Source of the DNA: DATLLJ01 sp035537875
GTDB taxonomy: Bacteria; Acidobacteriota; Vicinamibacteria; Vicinamibacterales; CAVVIG01
Direction: 5' to 3'
Assembly (NCBI GenBank): GCA_035537875.1
Contig: DATLLJ010000060.1
Span: 186,001-250,000 of the forward strand
DNA: 64,000 nucleotides
The position numbers were made by a program, and so were the translations under genes. Position 1 is the first letter of the stretch. Every line of letters begins with the position of its first letter. This document shows, piece by piece, positions 47,489 through 57,017 of this stretch. The notes under the pieces are model-generated. The model was given only the letters and a program-made list of their open reading frames with translations, was not told where the DNA came from and searched no databases.

Positions 47489-49032
47489 AGTGGAACGACC
47501 TGCGTGACGCACTCCGCGCCCGCGGTGCAATCCATGAGGATCGAACGGACTCCGGGGATCGGCACGTAACCGTCACGGGGGTGGCGTATGACTCCCGGAC
47601 GGTCAAGCCCGGCAATGTTTTCGTGGCGCTGAAAGGGCTCCACGCAGACGGCACCACTTTCGTTCACCAGGCCATGGACCGCGGAGCCGTCGCCATCGTC
47701 TCGGAGGACCCGCCAGCTGAGCAGACTCGGGTGTCTTGGACGCAGGTGCACGATGCCCGGCTGGCCTTGGCGCAGCTCGCCGCTGCTTTCTACCGCCATC
47801 CGAGCGGCGAGATGCAGGTGATTGGCGTCACGGGCACGAACGGCAAGACGACGACCGCGTACCTCATCGCGTCGATTTTCGAAGCGGCGGGGATCCCTTG
47901 CGGGGTGGTGGGCACCGTGGCGTATCGCATCGGAAGAGAGGTGCGCGAAGCGACGCGAACGACGCCCGAGGCCCCCGAGGTGCAGAGCCTTCTTCGAGAG
48001 ATGGTCGATCGCGGGGCCGCGGCCTGCGCCATGGAAGTGTCATCCCATGCGCTCTCTCTCCGACGCGTCGACGAGATCAGCTTCGCGGCCGCAGTCTTCA
48101 CCAACCTGACACGCGATCATCTCGATTTCCACACGGACATGGAGGATTACTTCCGGGCGAAGCGACGGCTGTTCGAGATGCTTCCTCCCGGAAAACCGAG
48201 CCTCGTCAACGTTGACGATCCTCGGGGTCTCTCGCTTGCGGGGATCGTGCGACGGCCGGTGACGTTTGCCGTGGACAGGCCGGCGGATATTACTCCCGGC
48301 CCCCTGTCGTACTCGCTCGCCGGCCTCGCGTTCGACGTCCGCACGCCCCGTGGCGCACTGCGCCTGCGCTCGACGCTCGTCGGTCGGCCGAACGTCTACA
48401 ACATCCTGGCCGCGAGCGCGACAGGAGTCGCGCTCGATCTTCCATTCGATGCGATCGAAGCAGGTGTGCGCGCGGTTCGGGGAGTGCCCGGGCGCTTCGA
48501 AATCGTGTCCGGTGAGAAGGACGGCGTCACTGTGGTCGTCGACTACGCCCATACCGACGACGCGCTTCGCAATCTGCTCGAGACGGCGCGGTCGCTGGCG
48601 ACGGGCCGGCTGATCACCGTGTTCGGCTGCGGAGGAGACCGTGATCGAACCAAGCGTCCTTTGATGGGAGCCGTGGCCAGCCGGTTGAGCGATCTGACCA
48701 TCATTACGTCGGACAACCCGCGGGGCGAGGACCCAGACCGGATCATCGAGGACATACGGCGGGGGATCACGCCGGACAGCGGCGGGTGGCCCCTATCGAA
48801 GGCAGCTGAGAGCGGCGGCCGCGATAGCGCGCAGCGAGTGCTGGCGATCGCCGATCGGCATGAGGCAATTGACAAAGCGATCGAGCTCGCGCGGCCCAAC
48901 GATCTGGTGCTGGTCGCGGGCAAAGGACACGAGAAGTACCAGATCGTTGGCGACCGCGTGCTGCCGTTCGACGACGTGACGGTGGCGCGCGAGGCGCTCG
49001 CCCGGCGTCGAGCCAGTTCGGGCGTTGCATGA
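47485..49032 (+). CDS. murE: UDP-N-acetylmuramoyl-tripeptide synthetase MurE
   Basis: The 515-aa Mur ligase has the N-terminal domain with VTGVAYDSRTVKPGNVFVAL, the ATP-binding GVTGTNGKTTTAYLIAS (about 114-130) and the central MEVSSHAL..FTNLTRDHLDFH. The C-terminal FGCGGDRDRTKRPLMG and DNPRGEDP follow. The DNPR motif is the signature of MurE enzymes adding meso-diaminopimelate rather than lysine, so the peptidoglycan is probably DAP-type. ATG 47485 overlaps the ftsI stop (ATGA); the frame is open further upstream within ftsI. Confidence 0.95.
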   Translation: MKWNDLRDALRARGAIHEDRTDSGDRHVTVTGVAYDSRTVKPGNVFVALKGLHADGTTFVHQAMDRGAVAIVSEDPPAEQTRVSWTQVHDARLALAQLAAAFYRHPSGEMQVIGVTGTNGKTTTAYLIASIFEAAGIPCGVVGTVAYRIGREVREATRTTPEAPEVQSLLREMVDRGAAACAMEVSSHALSLRRVDEISFAAAVFTNLTRDHLDFHTDMEDYFRAKRRLFEMLPPGKPSLVNVDDPRGLSLAGIVRRPVTFAVDRPADITPGPLSYSLAGLAFDVRTPRGALRLRSTLVGRPNVYNILAASATGVALDLPFDAIEAGVRAVRGVPGRFEIVSGEKDGVTVVVDYAHTDDALRNLLETARSLATGRLITVFGCGGDRDRTKRPLMGAVASRLSDLTIITSDNPRGEDPDRIIEDIRRGITPDSGGWPLSKAAESGGRDSAQRVLAIADRHEAIDKAIELARPNDLVLVAGKGHEKYQIVGDRVLPFDDVTVAREALARRRASSGVA

Positions 49033-50519
49033 AGGCTGGCGACGCGCCGGAGCCCGCGGGCTTCGGCGGTCCGGGAGGTCCGGACGGGGCTTCCCGAGGG
49101 CCGGCGATTCGGCTGACCGCCGAATGGGTGAGCCGTGCGATGGGCGGCAGCGTCCGTCCGGCAGGGGTGGATTGTGAGTTCAGCGGTGTGTCGATCGATA
49201 CACGGACGCTCGCACCTGGCGAGTTGTTCGTGGCGATACGGGGCGACCGATTCGACGGGGCAGATTTCATCGACGCTGCCCTGAACGCCGGCGCCGGCGG
49301 ATTTGTCGTCGAGCGCGGGCGGTTTCGTGACTCGGCCGGCGGGCCCCGGCAGGCTGGCAGGTCGCCGGTTGTCATCGAGGTCGACGATGCCATCGGCGCC
49401 TTGCAGGCGTTGGCGCGGTCGATTCGACGCGAATCGGGCACACGGGTGGTGGCTATCACGGGAAGCGCAGGCAAGACCACGACGAAAGAAGTGACCGCCG
49501 AGTTTCTCGCGTCGCGCTATCGCGTGATGCGGAACCGGGGAAACCTGAACAATCACATCGGGCTGCCGCTGTCGCTCATCGATCTGAGGTGGCGCCCGGA
49601 TGTCGCCGTCGTCGAGCTAGGCATGAACCACGCCGGAGAAATCAGCACGCTGGTGCACGTCGCCGAGCCGGAGGTTCGGGTGTGGACCAATGTCGGCGAG
49701 GCCCACCTGGGCTTCTTTTCGTCCGTCGAAGGGATCGCGGATGCCAAGGCCGAGATCTTCGAGGGCGCCAATCGGTCGACGGTACTTGTCGCCAATGCCG
49801 ACGATGATCGGATTGGGCGTCGAATCCCCCGCTTTGCCGGCCGAGTCGTGACGTTTGGAATCACCCACGATGCTGACGTCCGGGCCACATCCCTCCGCGG
49901 GCGTGGCATCGACGGCAGCGAAGCGATCGTCAAGACACCGCGCGGATCATTCGAGTTGGCGACGCCGCTCATCGGCCACGGCAATCTGGCGAACATTCTG
50001 GCCGCCGCGGCCGTCGCGATCGAGTTCGATGTCCCGCTTTCGGCGATTGCGGAACGCGCCGCGCGCCTGACCCCGCCTGCGCACCGCGGCGAGGTGTTGC
50101 GGCTGGCGGAAGGCGTTGTGGTCATCGATGACAGTTACAACGCGAACCCGACGGCCACCGCGCGTGCGCTCGACGTTCTTGCCGATGCGACCACCCAATC
50201 TCGACGTCTGGCCGTGCTGGGCGAAATGCTCGAGCTGGGCGAGCGTTCGGTTGGGCTGCACGAAGACCTTGGTCGAACGGCCGCTCACTTGAAGCTGGAT
50301 TGCCTCGTCGCAATCGGGGGGCCGTCTGCCAGAGCCATGAGCGAGGCGGCCGCGGGCGCAGGAATGCCTCGCGGCAGCGTCAGCCATTTTGCGACCAGCG
50401 AAGAGGCAGCCGACGCTGTCGCCGGACTCGTGGAACCCGGTGATCTCGTCCTCGTGAAAGGCTCGAGAGGGATTCGCACCGACCGGGTGGTGGAGCGGTT
50501 GAAGGCGGAGCTCGGCTGA
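49029..50519 (+). CDS. murF: UDP-N-acetylmuramoyl-tripeptide-D-alanyl-D-alanine ligase MurF
   Basis: The 496-aa Mur ligase shows SIDTRTLAPGELFVAIRG in the N-terminal domain, the ATP-binding ITGSAGKTTTKEVTAEFL (about 143-160), NLNNHIGLPLSL, LGMNHAGEI and VVIDDSYNANPTA. These are the MurF versions of the Mur ligase motifs. It adds D-Ala-D-Ala to UDP-MurNAc-tripeptide. The first 25 residues are Gly/Pro-rich and extra to the fold. ATG 49029 overlaps the murE stop as ATGA. No ddl gene lies in the window. Confidence 0.95.
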   Translation: MKAGDAPEPAGFGGPGGPDGASRGPAIRLTAEWVSRAMGGSVRPAGVDCEFSGVSIDTRTLAPGELFVAIRGDRFDGADFIDAALNAGAGGFVVERGRFRDSAGGPRQAGRSPVVIEVDDAIGALQALARSIRRESGTRVVAITGSAGKTTTKEVTAEFLASRYRVMRNRGNLNNHIGLPLSLIDLRWRPDVAVVELGMNHAGEISTLVHVAEPEVRVWTNVGEAHLGFFSSVEGIADAKAEIFEGANRSTVLVANADDDRIGRRIPRFAGRVVTFGITHDADVRATSLRGRGIDGSEAIVKTPRGSFELATPLIGHGNLANILAAAAVAIEFDVPLSAIAERAARLTPPAHRGEVLRLAEGVVVIDDSYNANPTATARALDVLADATTQSRRLAVLGEMLELGERSVGLHEDLGRTAAHLKLDCLVAIGGPSARAMSEAAAGAGMPRGSVSHFATSEEAADAVAGLVEPGDLVLVKGSRGIRTDRVVERLKAELG

Positions 50520-51616
50520 TGCTGTACCACCTGTTGTATCAGGTCGTGTACAGGGAAGCGCCCGAGCTCTCCGTCCTCAACGTGACGCAATACATCACGT
50601 TTCGAACCGCTGCGGCCAGCTTGTCCGCGCTCGCGATCAGTCTGGCGCTGGGCCCGTGGCTGATCGGCAAACTGCGCGAGTTTCAAATCGGTCAGGTCAT
50701 ACGTCAGGAAGGGCCGACGACACATCGACCGAAGGAGGGCACACCGACGATGGGTGGCCTCCTGATTCTGACGGCCTCGCTGATCCCGACGCTGCTCTGG
50801 GCGAATCTGACCAACGTGTACGTCTGGATCGCCGTGCTGACGACGGCGGGCTTCGGGGCTGTAGGTTTCGCCGATGACTACCTGAAGATCGTTCGTCGCT
50901 CGCACCACGGGTTGCGGCCCCGATACAAGATGCTGTTTCAGGTGCTGATCGGAACGGCGGTCGGCATCGCGCTTCTGGTGTTCGCCAGCAAGGGTCTCTA
51001 CAGCACGAGCCTGGCGTTCCCCTTCTTCAAGCAGTTTCTCCCCGACCTCGGTTGGTGGTACCTGGGGTTCACGGTGTTCGTCCTGGTTGCCGAATCGAAC
51101 GCGGTCAACCTGACGGACGGACTGGACGGTCTCGCGATCAGCGTCTTTGTGATCGCCGCCGGTGCGTACACCGCGCTGACGTACGTCGTGGGCAACCGCG
51201 TGCTGGCGGACTACCTGCTGCTGGTGCACTTTTCGCCAGTCGCTGAGCTCACCGTCTTCTGCGGCTCGCTCGTGGGCGCCTCCCTCGGCTTCCTCTGGTA
51301 CAACTCGTACCCCGCGGAGATCTTCATGGGGGATGTCGGCTCGCTGGCACTGGGGGCGGCACTCGGTACCGTGGCGCTGCTCATCAAGCAGGAGCTGCTG
51401 CTGGTGATCGTCGGTGGCGTTTTCGTCATCGAAGCCTTGTCGGTCGTGATCCAGGTCGCGTCGTTCCAGTTGACGGGCAAACGCGTCTTTCGCATGGCCC
51501 CGATTCACCACCATTTCGAGCTGAGCGGGTGGAGCGAACCCAAGGTCATCTCGAGGTTCGTGATCGTGGCGATCATCTTCGCCTTGCTCAGCCTGACGAC
51601 GTTGAAGCTGCGCTGA
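50519..51616 (+). CDS. mraY: phospho-N-acetylmuramoyl-pentapeptide-transferase MraY
   Basis: The 365-aa membrane enzyme has ten hydrophobic helices. The catalytic regions are GPTTHRPKEGTPTMGG, FADDYLKIVRRSHHGL (the Asp pair), VNLTDGLDGLA and EIFMGDVGSLALG, followed by the MAPIHHHFELSGW histidine cluster. It makes lipid I by moving phospho-MurNAc-pentapeptide onto undecaprenyl phosphate. ATG 50519 overlaps the murF stop as TGATG. Confidence 0.96.
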   Translation: MLYHLLYQVVYREAPELSVLNVTQYITFRTAAASLSALAISLALGPWLIGKLREFQIGQVIRQEGPTTHRPKEGTPTMGGLLILTASLIPTLLWANLTNVYVWIAVLTTAGFGAVGFADDYLKIVRRSHHGLRPRYKMLFQVLIGTAVGIALLVFASKGLYSTSLAFPFFKQFLPDLGWWYLGFTVFVLVAESNAVNLTDGLDGLAISVFVIAAGAYTALTYVVGNRVLADYLLLVHFSPVAELTVFCGSLVGASLGFLWYNSYPAEIFMGDVGSLALGAALGTVALLIKQELLLVIVGGVFVIEALSVVIQVASFQLTGKRVFRMAPIHHHFELSGWSEPKVISRFVIVAIIFALLSLTTLKLR

Positions 51617-52971
51617 TGGAGTTCGAGGTGACGAACAAGCGTGTGGCGGTCGCCGGCGCGGCGAGAAGCGGCATAGCCGCTGCGGAGCTGCTGGCGCGCC
51701 GCGGAGCGTCTGTGACGTTGTCGGACTCCCGCCGCGAGGTCCCAGAGGCGGAACCGCTGCGACCGCTCGGCGTGGACCTGGAACTTGGTGGTCACCGGCT
51801 GGAGACATTCACGCGGGCGGACCTGGTGGTGCTGAGCCCGGGTGTGCCGCCGACGCAGCCCGTCATCGAGGCGGCACGAGCGCACGGGGTGCCGGTGATC
51901 GCCGAGATCGAACTCGCTTCCCGCTGGCTTCTCGGGCGCGTGATCGCGATCACCGGCACGAAAGGAAAATCGACCACGACGGCGCTCACGGGCCGGATGT
52001 TGGAAGCTGCCGGCTTCAAGGTCACGGTCGGCGGGAATATCGGCGCGCCACTGAGCGCCCAGGTCGCTCTGTCCACGCCGGAGACGCTTCACGTCGTGGA
52101 AACGAGCAGCTTTCAACTCGAGCAGATCGAGCGGTTTCATCCGTGGATTGCCGTCCTGTTGAACCTGTCGGCCGATCATCTCGATCGGCATCCGAGCATG
52201 ACGGCGTACACCTCCGCCAAGCAGCGCATCTTCGAGAACCAGGAGATCGGTGACTGGGCGGTCGTGAACGCGGACGATCCGGCTGTGCTCGAGCTCGCCC
52301 GTCGCGGGCGAGCCACCGTGAAGCTGTTCGCTCGGCAGATGCAGATTGCCGAAGGGACGGTCGTGGATAGCGAGTGGATTGTCGATCGGACACGCAACGG
52401 CGATCGGCGACTCGTGCCCCTCGACGCCATCCATCTGCTGGGGGTCCATCTCGTGAGCGATGTCATGGCCGCGGCGACCGTCGGCGCCATCGCCGGCGCG
52501 TCGCCCGGCGCCATGACGGCCGCGGTCGACGGGTTTCGGGGTCTCGAGCACGCCATGGAACTGGTCGCCGAGTTGGGCGGCGTGCGGTTCGTGAACGACT
52601 CGAAGGCGACCAATGTCGAAGCGGCACGGCGGTCTATCGAGACCTTCGACGGCGATCTGGTCCCGATTCTGGGCGGACAGTTCAAAGGCGGCGATCTTCG
52701 GGCGCTGCGCGAGCCGCTCAGGACCAGGGCGAGGGCGGTCGTTGCCATCGGCGAGGCGAAGGAGTTGATACGCGACGCGCTGGGCGACGTGGTCGACGTG
52801 CACGAGGCCGCGTCGTTCGATGAGGCTGTCGCGCGCGCGTATGCGATGGCCAAGCCGTCCGGCGTCGTCCTTCTCGCGCCGGCCTGCGCCAGCTTCGACA
52901 TGTTCCGCGATTACGCGGAGCGGGGGCGTCGGTTCAAGGAGGAAGTCGCCCGTCTCGGGCGTCAGGTATGA
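51616..52971 (+). CDS. murD: UDP-N-acetylmuramoylalanine-D-glutamate ligase MurD
   Basis: The 451-aa Mur ligase has the Rossmann-like N-terminal AVAGAARSGIAAAELLARRG, LSPGVPP, ATP-binding ITGTKGKSTTTALTGRML (about 115-132), ETSSFQLE, LNLSADHLDRH and NDSKATNVEAARR. It adds D-Glu to UDP-MurNAc-Ala. ATG 51616 overlaps the mraY stop as TGATG; the frame runs open upstream inside mraY. It is the last gene of the tightly coupled first half of the dcw cluster, and its stop is followed by 271 bp of structured intergenic sequence. Confidence 0.96.
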   Translation: MEFEVTNKRVAVAGAARSGIAAAELLARRGASVTLSDSRREVPEAEPLRPLGVDLELGGHRLETFTRADLVVLSPGVPPTQPVIEAARAHGVPVIAEIELASRWLLGRVIAITGTKGKSTTTALTGRMLEAAGFKVTVGGNIGAPLSAQVALSTPETLHVVETSSFQLEQIERFHPWIAVLLNLSADHLDRHPSMTAYTSAKQRIFENQEIGDWAVVNADDPAVLELARRGRATVKLFARQMQIAEGTVVDSEWIVDRTRNGDRRLVPLDAIHLLGVHLVSDVMAAATVGAIAGASPGAMTAAVDGFRGLEHAMELVAELGGVRFVNDSKATNVEAARRSIETFDGDLVPILGGQFKGGDLRALREPLRTRARAVVAIGEAKELIRDALGDVVDVHEAASFDEAVARAYAMAKPSGVVLLAPACASFDMFRDYAERGRRFKEEVARLGRQV

Positions 52972-53020
52972 GAGCGATTCGGCGGTCGCGCGACGATCGT
53001 CAGGAACGCCGAATTGGAGC

Positions 53021-53040
53021 GCAGGTCCGTGTGGACCTGC
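53021..53040 (+). other. 8-bp hairpin with GTGT loop downstream of murD
   Basis: GCAGGTCC (53021-53028) and GGACCTGC (53033-53040) pair perfectly around GTGT, 50 bp after the murD stop. No T-run follows. It may slow or end transcription from the first half of the dcw cluster, or form part of the larger foldback that starts 3 bp later. Confidence 0.55.
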
Positions 53041-53042
53041 CA

Positions 53043-53170
53043 GTCGTGAGCAGTGAGCAGTCGTCAGTCGGCGTGCGGTTGAGGATCGGCTGCTGGGAAC
53101 GCAGGCTGCCCCGGCCTGCGAAGCTGATGCCTCGGCCCGGGCCGACTGATGACTGCTGACCGCTCACGAC
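53043..53170. repeat. long foldback element between murD and ftsW
   Basis: The arms 53043-53071 and 53142-53170 are inverted copies matching at 26 of 29 positions. The left arm contains GTGAGCAGTGAGCAG, two copies of a 7-bp unit. The interior holds another inverted repeat, CGCAGGC with GCCTGCG around a 7-nt loop, so most of the 128 bases could fold into one long hairpin. It interrupts an otherwise compact dcw cluster. No coding frame across it looks real. Origin as a non-autonomous mobile palindrome or a cis-acting RNA is open. Confidence 0.8.
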
Positions 53171-53242
53171 GATCGTAATCCGTCGGCCAGGGAATGTTTC
53201 GGGCGAACTGCAGTACGGCTGTAGTGGCCGCCGCGGGGGGAT

Positions 53243-54343
53243 ATGGCCCGTAAGCTCAAGACAGACCACGTCCTGTTCAGTGCCACGATTCTCCTGGTGG
53301 CCTTGAGCCTGGTAATGGTGTACAGCGCGTCGGCGCCGGTGGCCTTGTCGCGCTACGGACAGGCCTCGTTCTTCCTGACCAAGCAGGTGATGTGGGCGGC
53401 ATTGGGCCTGCCGATGCTCTGGCTGCTCATGCGGGTGGACTATCGGACCTACCGCGAGCCGGTGTTCATCTGGACCTGTCTCACCCTGGTGATCGCGGCG
53501 CTGATTGCCGTGCTGTTCAGCGCCCCCGTCAACAGCGCAAGGAGATGGTTTGGTGTGGCGGGCATTGGCGTCCAGCCGTCGGAGTTCGCGAAGCTCGTCA
53601 CGATCTTCTTCACCGCGGCGATTCTCGAGCGTCGACTCAGCCGGATCGATGAGGTGGCGTACTCGTTGACGCCAATCGCGGTCGTTCTCGCGCTTCTCGT
53701 GGGGTTGATTCTGCTCGAGCCCGACTTCGGAACCGCGATGTCGGTGCTGACGATAGGCGTCGCCATGGTTTACGTCGCCGGACTCCACTCGCGATACATC
53801 GTCGCCGCGTGCCTCGCAGCGCTGCCGGCGGTGTACATCGTGGCGATGGGGGCGCCCTACCGGCGTCGGCGTCTCCTGACCTTCCTCAATCCGTGGGAGG
53901 ACCCCCTCGGCGACGGCTTTCAGATCATTCAGTCGCTGATTGCGGTCGGCACCGGAGGGATTTCAGGCCGAGGTCTGATGAACGGCGTCCAGAAGCTCTT
54001 CTACCTGCCGGAGCCTCACACCGACTTCATTTACTCGGTGATCGCCGAAGAGATGGGGCTCATCGGCGCGACCGCCGTGCTCGTCTGCTTCGGGGTCATC
54101 ACGTGGCGCGGTTTTCGGGCCGCCGTCAACGCACCGGACAGCTTCGGCGCGCTGCTGGCCACGGGCCTGACGGCGATGGTCGGAGTGCAGGCGCTCGTCA
54201 ACATCAGCGTGACACTGGGACTCCTGCCGACCAAAGGGATGCCGCTGCCGCTCGTGAGCGCCGGTGGCTCTTCGCTGCTCGTCTGTCTCGTCGGGATTGG
54301 CATCTTGCTGAATGTGTCGCAGCACGCGACGCCGGACGTATGA
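53243..54343 (+). CDS. ftsW: peptidoglycan glycosyltransferase FtsW
   Basis: The 366-aa SEDS-family protein has about ten membrane helices. It shows ARRWFGVAGIGVQPSEFAKL (about 93-112), LLEPDFGTAM with the functional Asp, FLNPWEDPLGDGFQIIQSLIAVG, LPEPHTDFIYSVIAEE and LPLVSAGGSSLL. It polymerises septal glycan from lipid II together with FtsI. An in-cluster FtsW rather than RodA is implied by position. A G-run (53235-53240) just before ATG 53243 acts as the ribosome site. It starts the second half of the dcw cluster after the foldback gap. Confidence 0.95.
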   Translation: MARKLKTDHVLFSATILLVALSLVMVYSASAPVALSRYGQASFFLTKQVMWAALGLPMLWLLMRVDYRTYREPVFIWTCLTLVIAALIAVLFSAPVNSARRWFGVAGIGVQPSEFAKLVTIFFTAAILERRLSRIDEVAYSLTPIAVVLALLVGLILLEPDFGTAMSVLTIGVAMVYVAGLHSRYIVAACLAALPAVYIVAMGAPYRRRRLLTFLNPWEDPLGDGFQIIQSLIAVGTGGISGRGLMNGVQKLFYLPEPHTDFIYSVIAEEMGLIGATAVLVCFGVITWRGFRAAVNAPDSFGALLATGLTAMVGVQALVNISVTLGLLPTKGMPLPLVSAGGSSLLVCLVGIGILLNVSQHATPDV

Positions 54344-54373
54344 CCGGCAAACGGATCGGGAGTCTCTGTCACG

Positions 54374-55549
54374 ATGTCGAGTTCGCCGGCTGGTCGGAGG
54401 AGGGGGAGCGCTCCCGACGCATCGGCGCCACGCGTCGTGGTGGCGGGCGGCGGGACCGGCGGGCATCTGTACCCTGGAATCGCCGTCGCTCGCGAGCTGT
54501 TGACGCGGCAGCCTGCGGCGACGGTGTCGTTTGCGGGAACGGCGCGCGGCCTCGAGGCTCGCGTCGTCCCTCGCGAGGGCTTCGGGTTCGATGTCATTCG
54601 CAGCGGTGGCCTGAAAGGCAAGTCGATGCGCGACCGTGTGAAAGGCGCGGCGCTGATCCCGCTGGGCGTCGTCGACGCCTGGCGGATCGTGACCGCGCGT
54701 CGGCCCGACCTGGTGATCGGGGTCGGCGGCTACAGCTCAGGTCCGGTTGTCCTCGTCGCGGCACTCCGTGGGATTCCGACCATGGTGCTCGAACAAAACG
54801 CGATTCCCGGTTTGACGAATCGGCTCCTGGCACGACTGGTCCGGGCGGCCGCCGTGTCGTTCGAGTCGACTCGAGAGTACTTCGGGTCCAGGGCATTCGT
54901 CAGTGGCAACCCCGTCAGGTCGGAGTTTTTCGACGAGGCATGGGGGGAACAGCAGTCGAAATCGGACGGAGGCACCAGGGTCCTGGTGTTTGGAGGGTCT
55001 CAGGGTGCGCACGCGATCAACCTGGCCATGGTGGAGGCAGCGTCGGAGTTGGCGAACGAAGGGTCGCGCCTTCGTCTCACCCATCAGACGGGTGAACGAG
55101 ATCTCGAAATGGTGCGCGTGGCATACAGGGAGCGGAATCTGGCGGCCGATGTCGAGCCATTTCTCGATGACATGGGGCGCCAGATCCGACAGGCCGATCT
55201 CGTGGTTTGCCGCGCTGGCGCCACGACGCTCGCGGAGATCACGGCGGCGGGAAAGGCAGCCGTCCTGATTCCGCTGCCGACGGCGACCGACGATCACCAG
55301 CGGAAGAACGCCGAGGCGCTGGTCGCCAGCGGCGCGGCCGAACTGCTCCTGCAGCGCGACCTGAACGGCCACGTGCTCGCCGCGCGGATTCTCGCGCTGG
55401 CCGGCGACCGTGAACGTCGTGAACGGATGGCGCGGGCCGCGCGGGGGCTGGCCAGGCCCGACGCGGCCAGGGTCATCGTGGACCGGGCGCTCGAGATGAT
55501 GAGACGGTTCGATGAGAAAGTCCGGCGGTCGCCGGACGCTGCGAATTGA
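54374..55549 (+). CDS. murG: UDP-N-acetylglucosamine-undecaprenyl-diphospho-MurNAc-pentapeptide transferase MurG
   Basis: The 391-aa GT28 enzyme has VVVAGGGTGGHLYPGIAVA (about 21-39), the second Gly-rich FGGSQGAHAIN, VIGVGGYSSGPVVL, EQNAIPGLTN and the donor-binding CRAGATTLAEITAAGKAAVLIPLP region ending in DDHQRKNAEAL. It converts lipid I to lipid II on the inner leaflet. The first 19 residues are Ser/Arg-rich and not part of the fold. ATG 54374 follows ftsW by 30 bp. Confidence 0.95.
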   Translation: MSSSPAGRRRGSAPDASAPRVVVAGGGTGGHLYPGIAVARELLTRQPAATVSFAGTARGLEARVVPREGFGFDVIRSGGLKGKSMRDRVKGAALIPLGVVDAWRIVTARRPDLVIGVGGYSSGPVVLVAALRGIPTMVLEQNAIPGLTNRLLARLVRAAAVSFESTREYFGSRAFVSGNPVRSEFFDEAWGEQQSKSDGGTRVLVFGGSQGAHAINLAMVEAASELANEGSRLRLTHQTGERDLEMVRVAYRERNLAADVEPFLDDMGRQIRQADLVVCRAGATTLAEITAAGKAAVLIPLPTATDDHQRKNAEALVASGAAELLLQRDLNGHVLAARILALAGDRERRERMARAARGLARPDAARVIVDRALEMMRRFDEKVRRSPDAAN

Positions 55550-55589
55550 AAGGGGTGTCGGCGCACGTCGAACACTGCGGGAGAACGCG

Positions 55590-57017
55590 GTGTCCGGCTT
55601 CAGCCAGAACGTGCTAGGCAGAACGCGCCGAATTCATTTCATCGGGATAGGTGGAATCGGCATGAGCGGGATTGCCGAACTGCTCGCCAATCTCGGGTAC
55701 GTGGTGAGTGGTTCGGACGAACGGCGCTCGGCCGTGACCGAGCGGCTGGCGTCACTGGGCATTCGCGTCGCGTACGGGCATCAGGCCTCGAATGTCAGCG
55801 ACGCCGACGTCGTGGTGATGTCGTCGGCGATTCGTGCAGGTAACCCGGAGCTGGACGAGGCCGCCCGACGGGAGATTCCGGTCATCCCGCGGGCCGAGAT
55901 GCTGGCGGAGCTGATGCGGTTGCGATACGCAATCGCTGTTGCGGGGTCTCATGGCAAGACGACGACCACGTCGATGATTGCGTTCGTGCTGGAACGCGCG
56001 GGGCTCGATCCGACAGCGGTTATCGGTGGGCGCGTGAGCGCGTTTGGCAGCAATGCCCGGCTCGGGCGGGGCGAGTACATGGTCGCAGAGGCCGACGAAA
56101 GCGACAGGACGTTTCTCAAACTGTTTCCGACGATTGCCGTGATGACGAACATCGACCACGAGCATCTCGAAAATTACGGCGGGTTCGGCGATCTGCAGCA
56201 GGCGTTCGTCGAATTCGCCAACCGCGTCCCGTTCTACGGCCTGGTGGTCGCGTGCGCCGATGATCCGGCGCTCGCGGCGGTGCTGCCGCGGATCACCCGT
56301 CGTGTCACGACTTACGGCTTGACCGCCGAGGCGGCGCAGTTCACCGCCAGCGACGTGAGGCTGCAGCCGATGGGCAGTTCGGCCATCGTCAACCAACGTC
56401 TAGCGTCGGCCGGCAGCGCAGTCGGATCCTCGGCGACGCTGGGTTCTCTGAGTCTGCGCGTGCCCGGTCGCCACAATTTGCAGAATGCGCTGGCGGCCGT
56501 CGCCGTCGCGTCCGAGCTCGGCGTGCCGTTTGAGCGAGCGGCCGAGGCTCTCGGCGAGTTTCGTGGAGCCGAACGGCGGTTCGACGTTCGCGGCGAGCTC
56601 AACGGGGTGCTGGTAGTCGACGACTACGGACATCATCCGACCGAGATCAAAGCGGTGCTCGACGCCGCCCGGTCGCTCGGCCGACGAATCGTCGTGGCGT
56701 TTCAGCCGCATCGCTATACGAGAACCGCAGCCCTGATGGACGCGTTCGGTCCTGCACTGGCGGGCGCGGACTACCTCGTGCTGACCGACATCTATGCAGC
56801 TGGCGAGGATCCGATTCCGGGGATCACGCTGGAAGCCCTGGCGGCCGCGATTCGACGTTCCGCAAGCCTCCCGGTTGAAGAAGTGCCGCGGCTCGATCAG
56901 GTCGTGGCGGCGATCGTACGCGTTGCCCGCCCCGGCGACGTCGTGATCACGCTTGGCGCTGGATCTGTCGGGACGCTGGCCGACCAGATCGTGTCGGCGT
57001 TGGAGGGCCGGGCGTGA
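55590..57017 (+). CDS. murC: UDP-N-acetylmuramate-L-alanine ligase MurC
   Basis: The 475-aa Mur ligase has the N-terminal HFIGIGGIGMSGIAELLAN, ATP-binding AVAGSHGKTTTTSMIAFVL, EADESDRTFLKL, NIDHEHLENYGG and VVDDYGHHPTEIKAVL, all MurC hallmarks. It joins L-Ala to UDP-MurNAc. GTG 55590 is preferred over ATG 55512 because GGGAG at 55579-55583 is well placed and the upstream segment overlaps murG. The start sits at the edge of TGTCCGGCTTCAGCC, nearly identical to the palindrome near def. murB, often adjacent, is absent. Confidence 0.93.
   Translation: MSGFSQNVLGRTRRIHFIGIGGIGMSGIAELLANLGYVVSGSDERRSAVTERLASLGIRVAYGHQASNVSDADVVVMSSAIRAGNPELDEAARREIPVIPRAEMLAELMRLRYAIAVAGSHGKTTTTSMIAFVLERAGLDPTAVIGGRVSAFGSNARLGRGEYMVAEADESDRTFLKLFPTIAVMTNIDHEHLENYGGFGDLQQAFVEFANRVPFYGLVVACADDPALAAVLPRITRRVTTYGLTAEAAQFTASDVRLQPMGSSAIVNQRLASAGSAVGSSATLGSLSLRVPGRHNLQNALAAVAVASELGVPFERAAEALGEFRGAERRFDVRGELNGVLVVDDYGHHPTEIKAVLDAARSLGRRIVVAFQPHRYTRTAALMDAFGPALAGADYLVLTDIYAAGEDPIPGITLEALAAAIRRSASLPVEEVPRLDQVVAAIVRVARPGDVVITLGAGSVGTLADQIVSALEGRA

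Noticed and set aside
52968..53159. 63-codon frame overlapping the murD stop by ATGA
   Set aside because: It runs through the 8-bp hairpin and the foldback arms, has no similarity to any dcw gene and looks like chance coding over a repeat.
53043..53170. Insertion sequence or transposon between murD and ftsW
   Set aside because: There is no transposase frame and I saw no target-site duplication; only an inverted-repeat element of 128 bp is supported.
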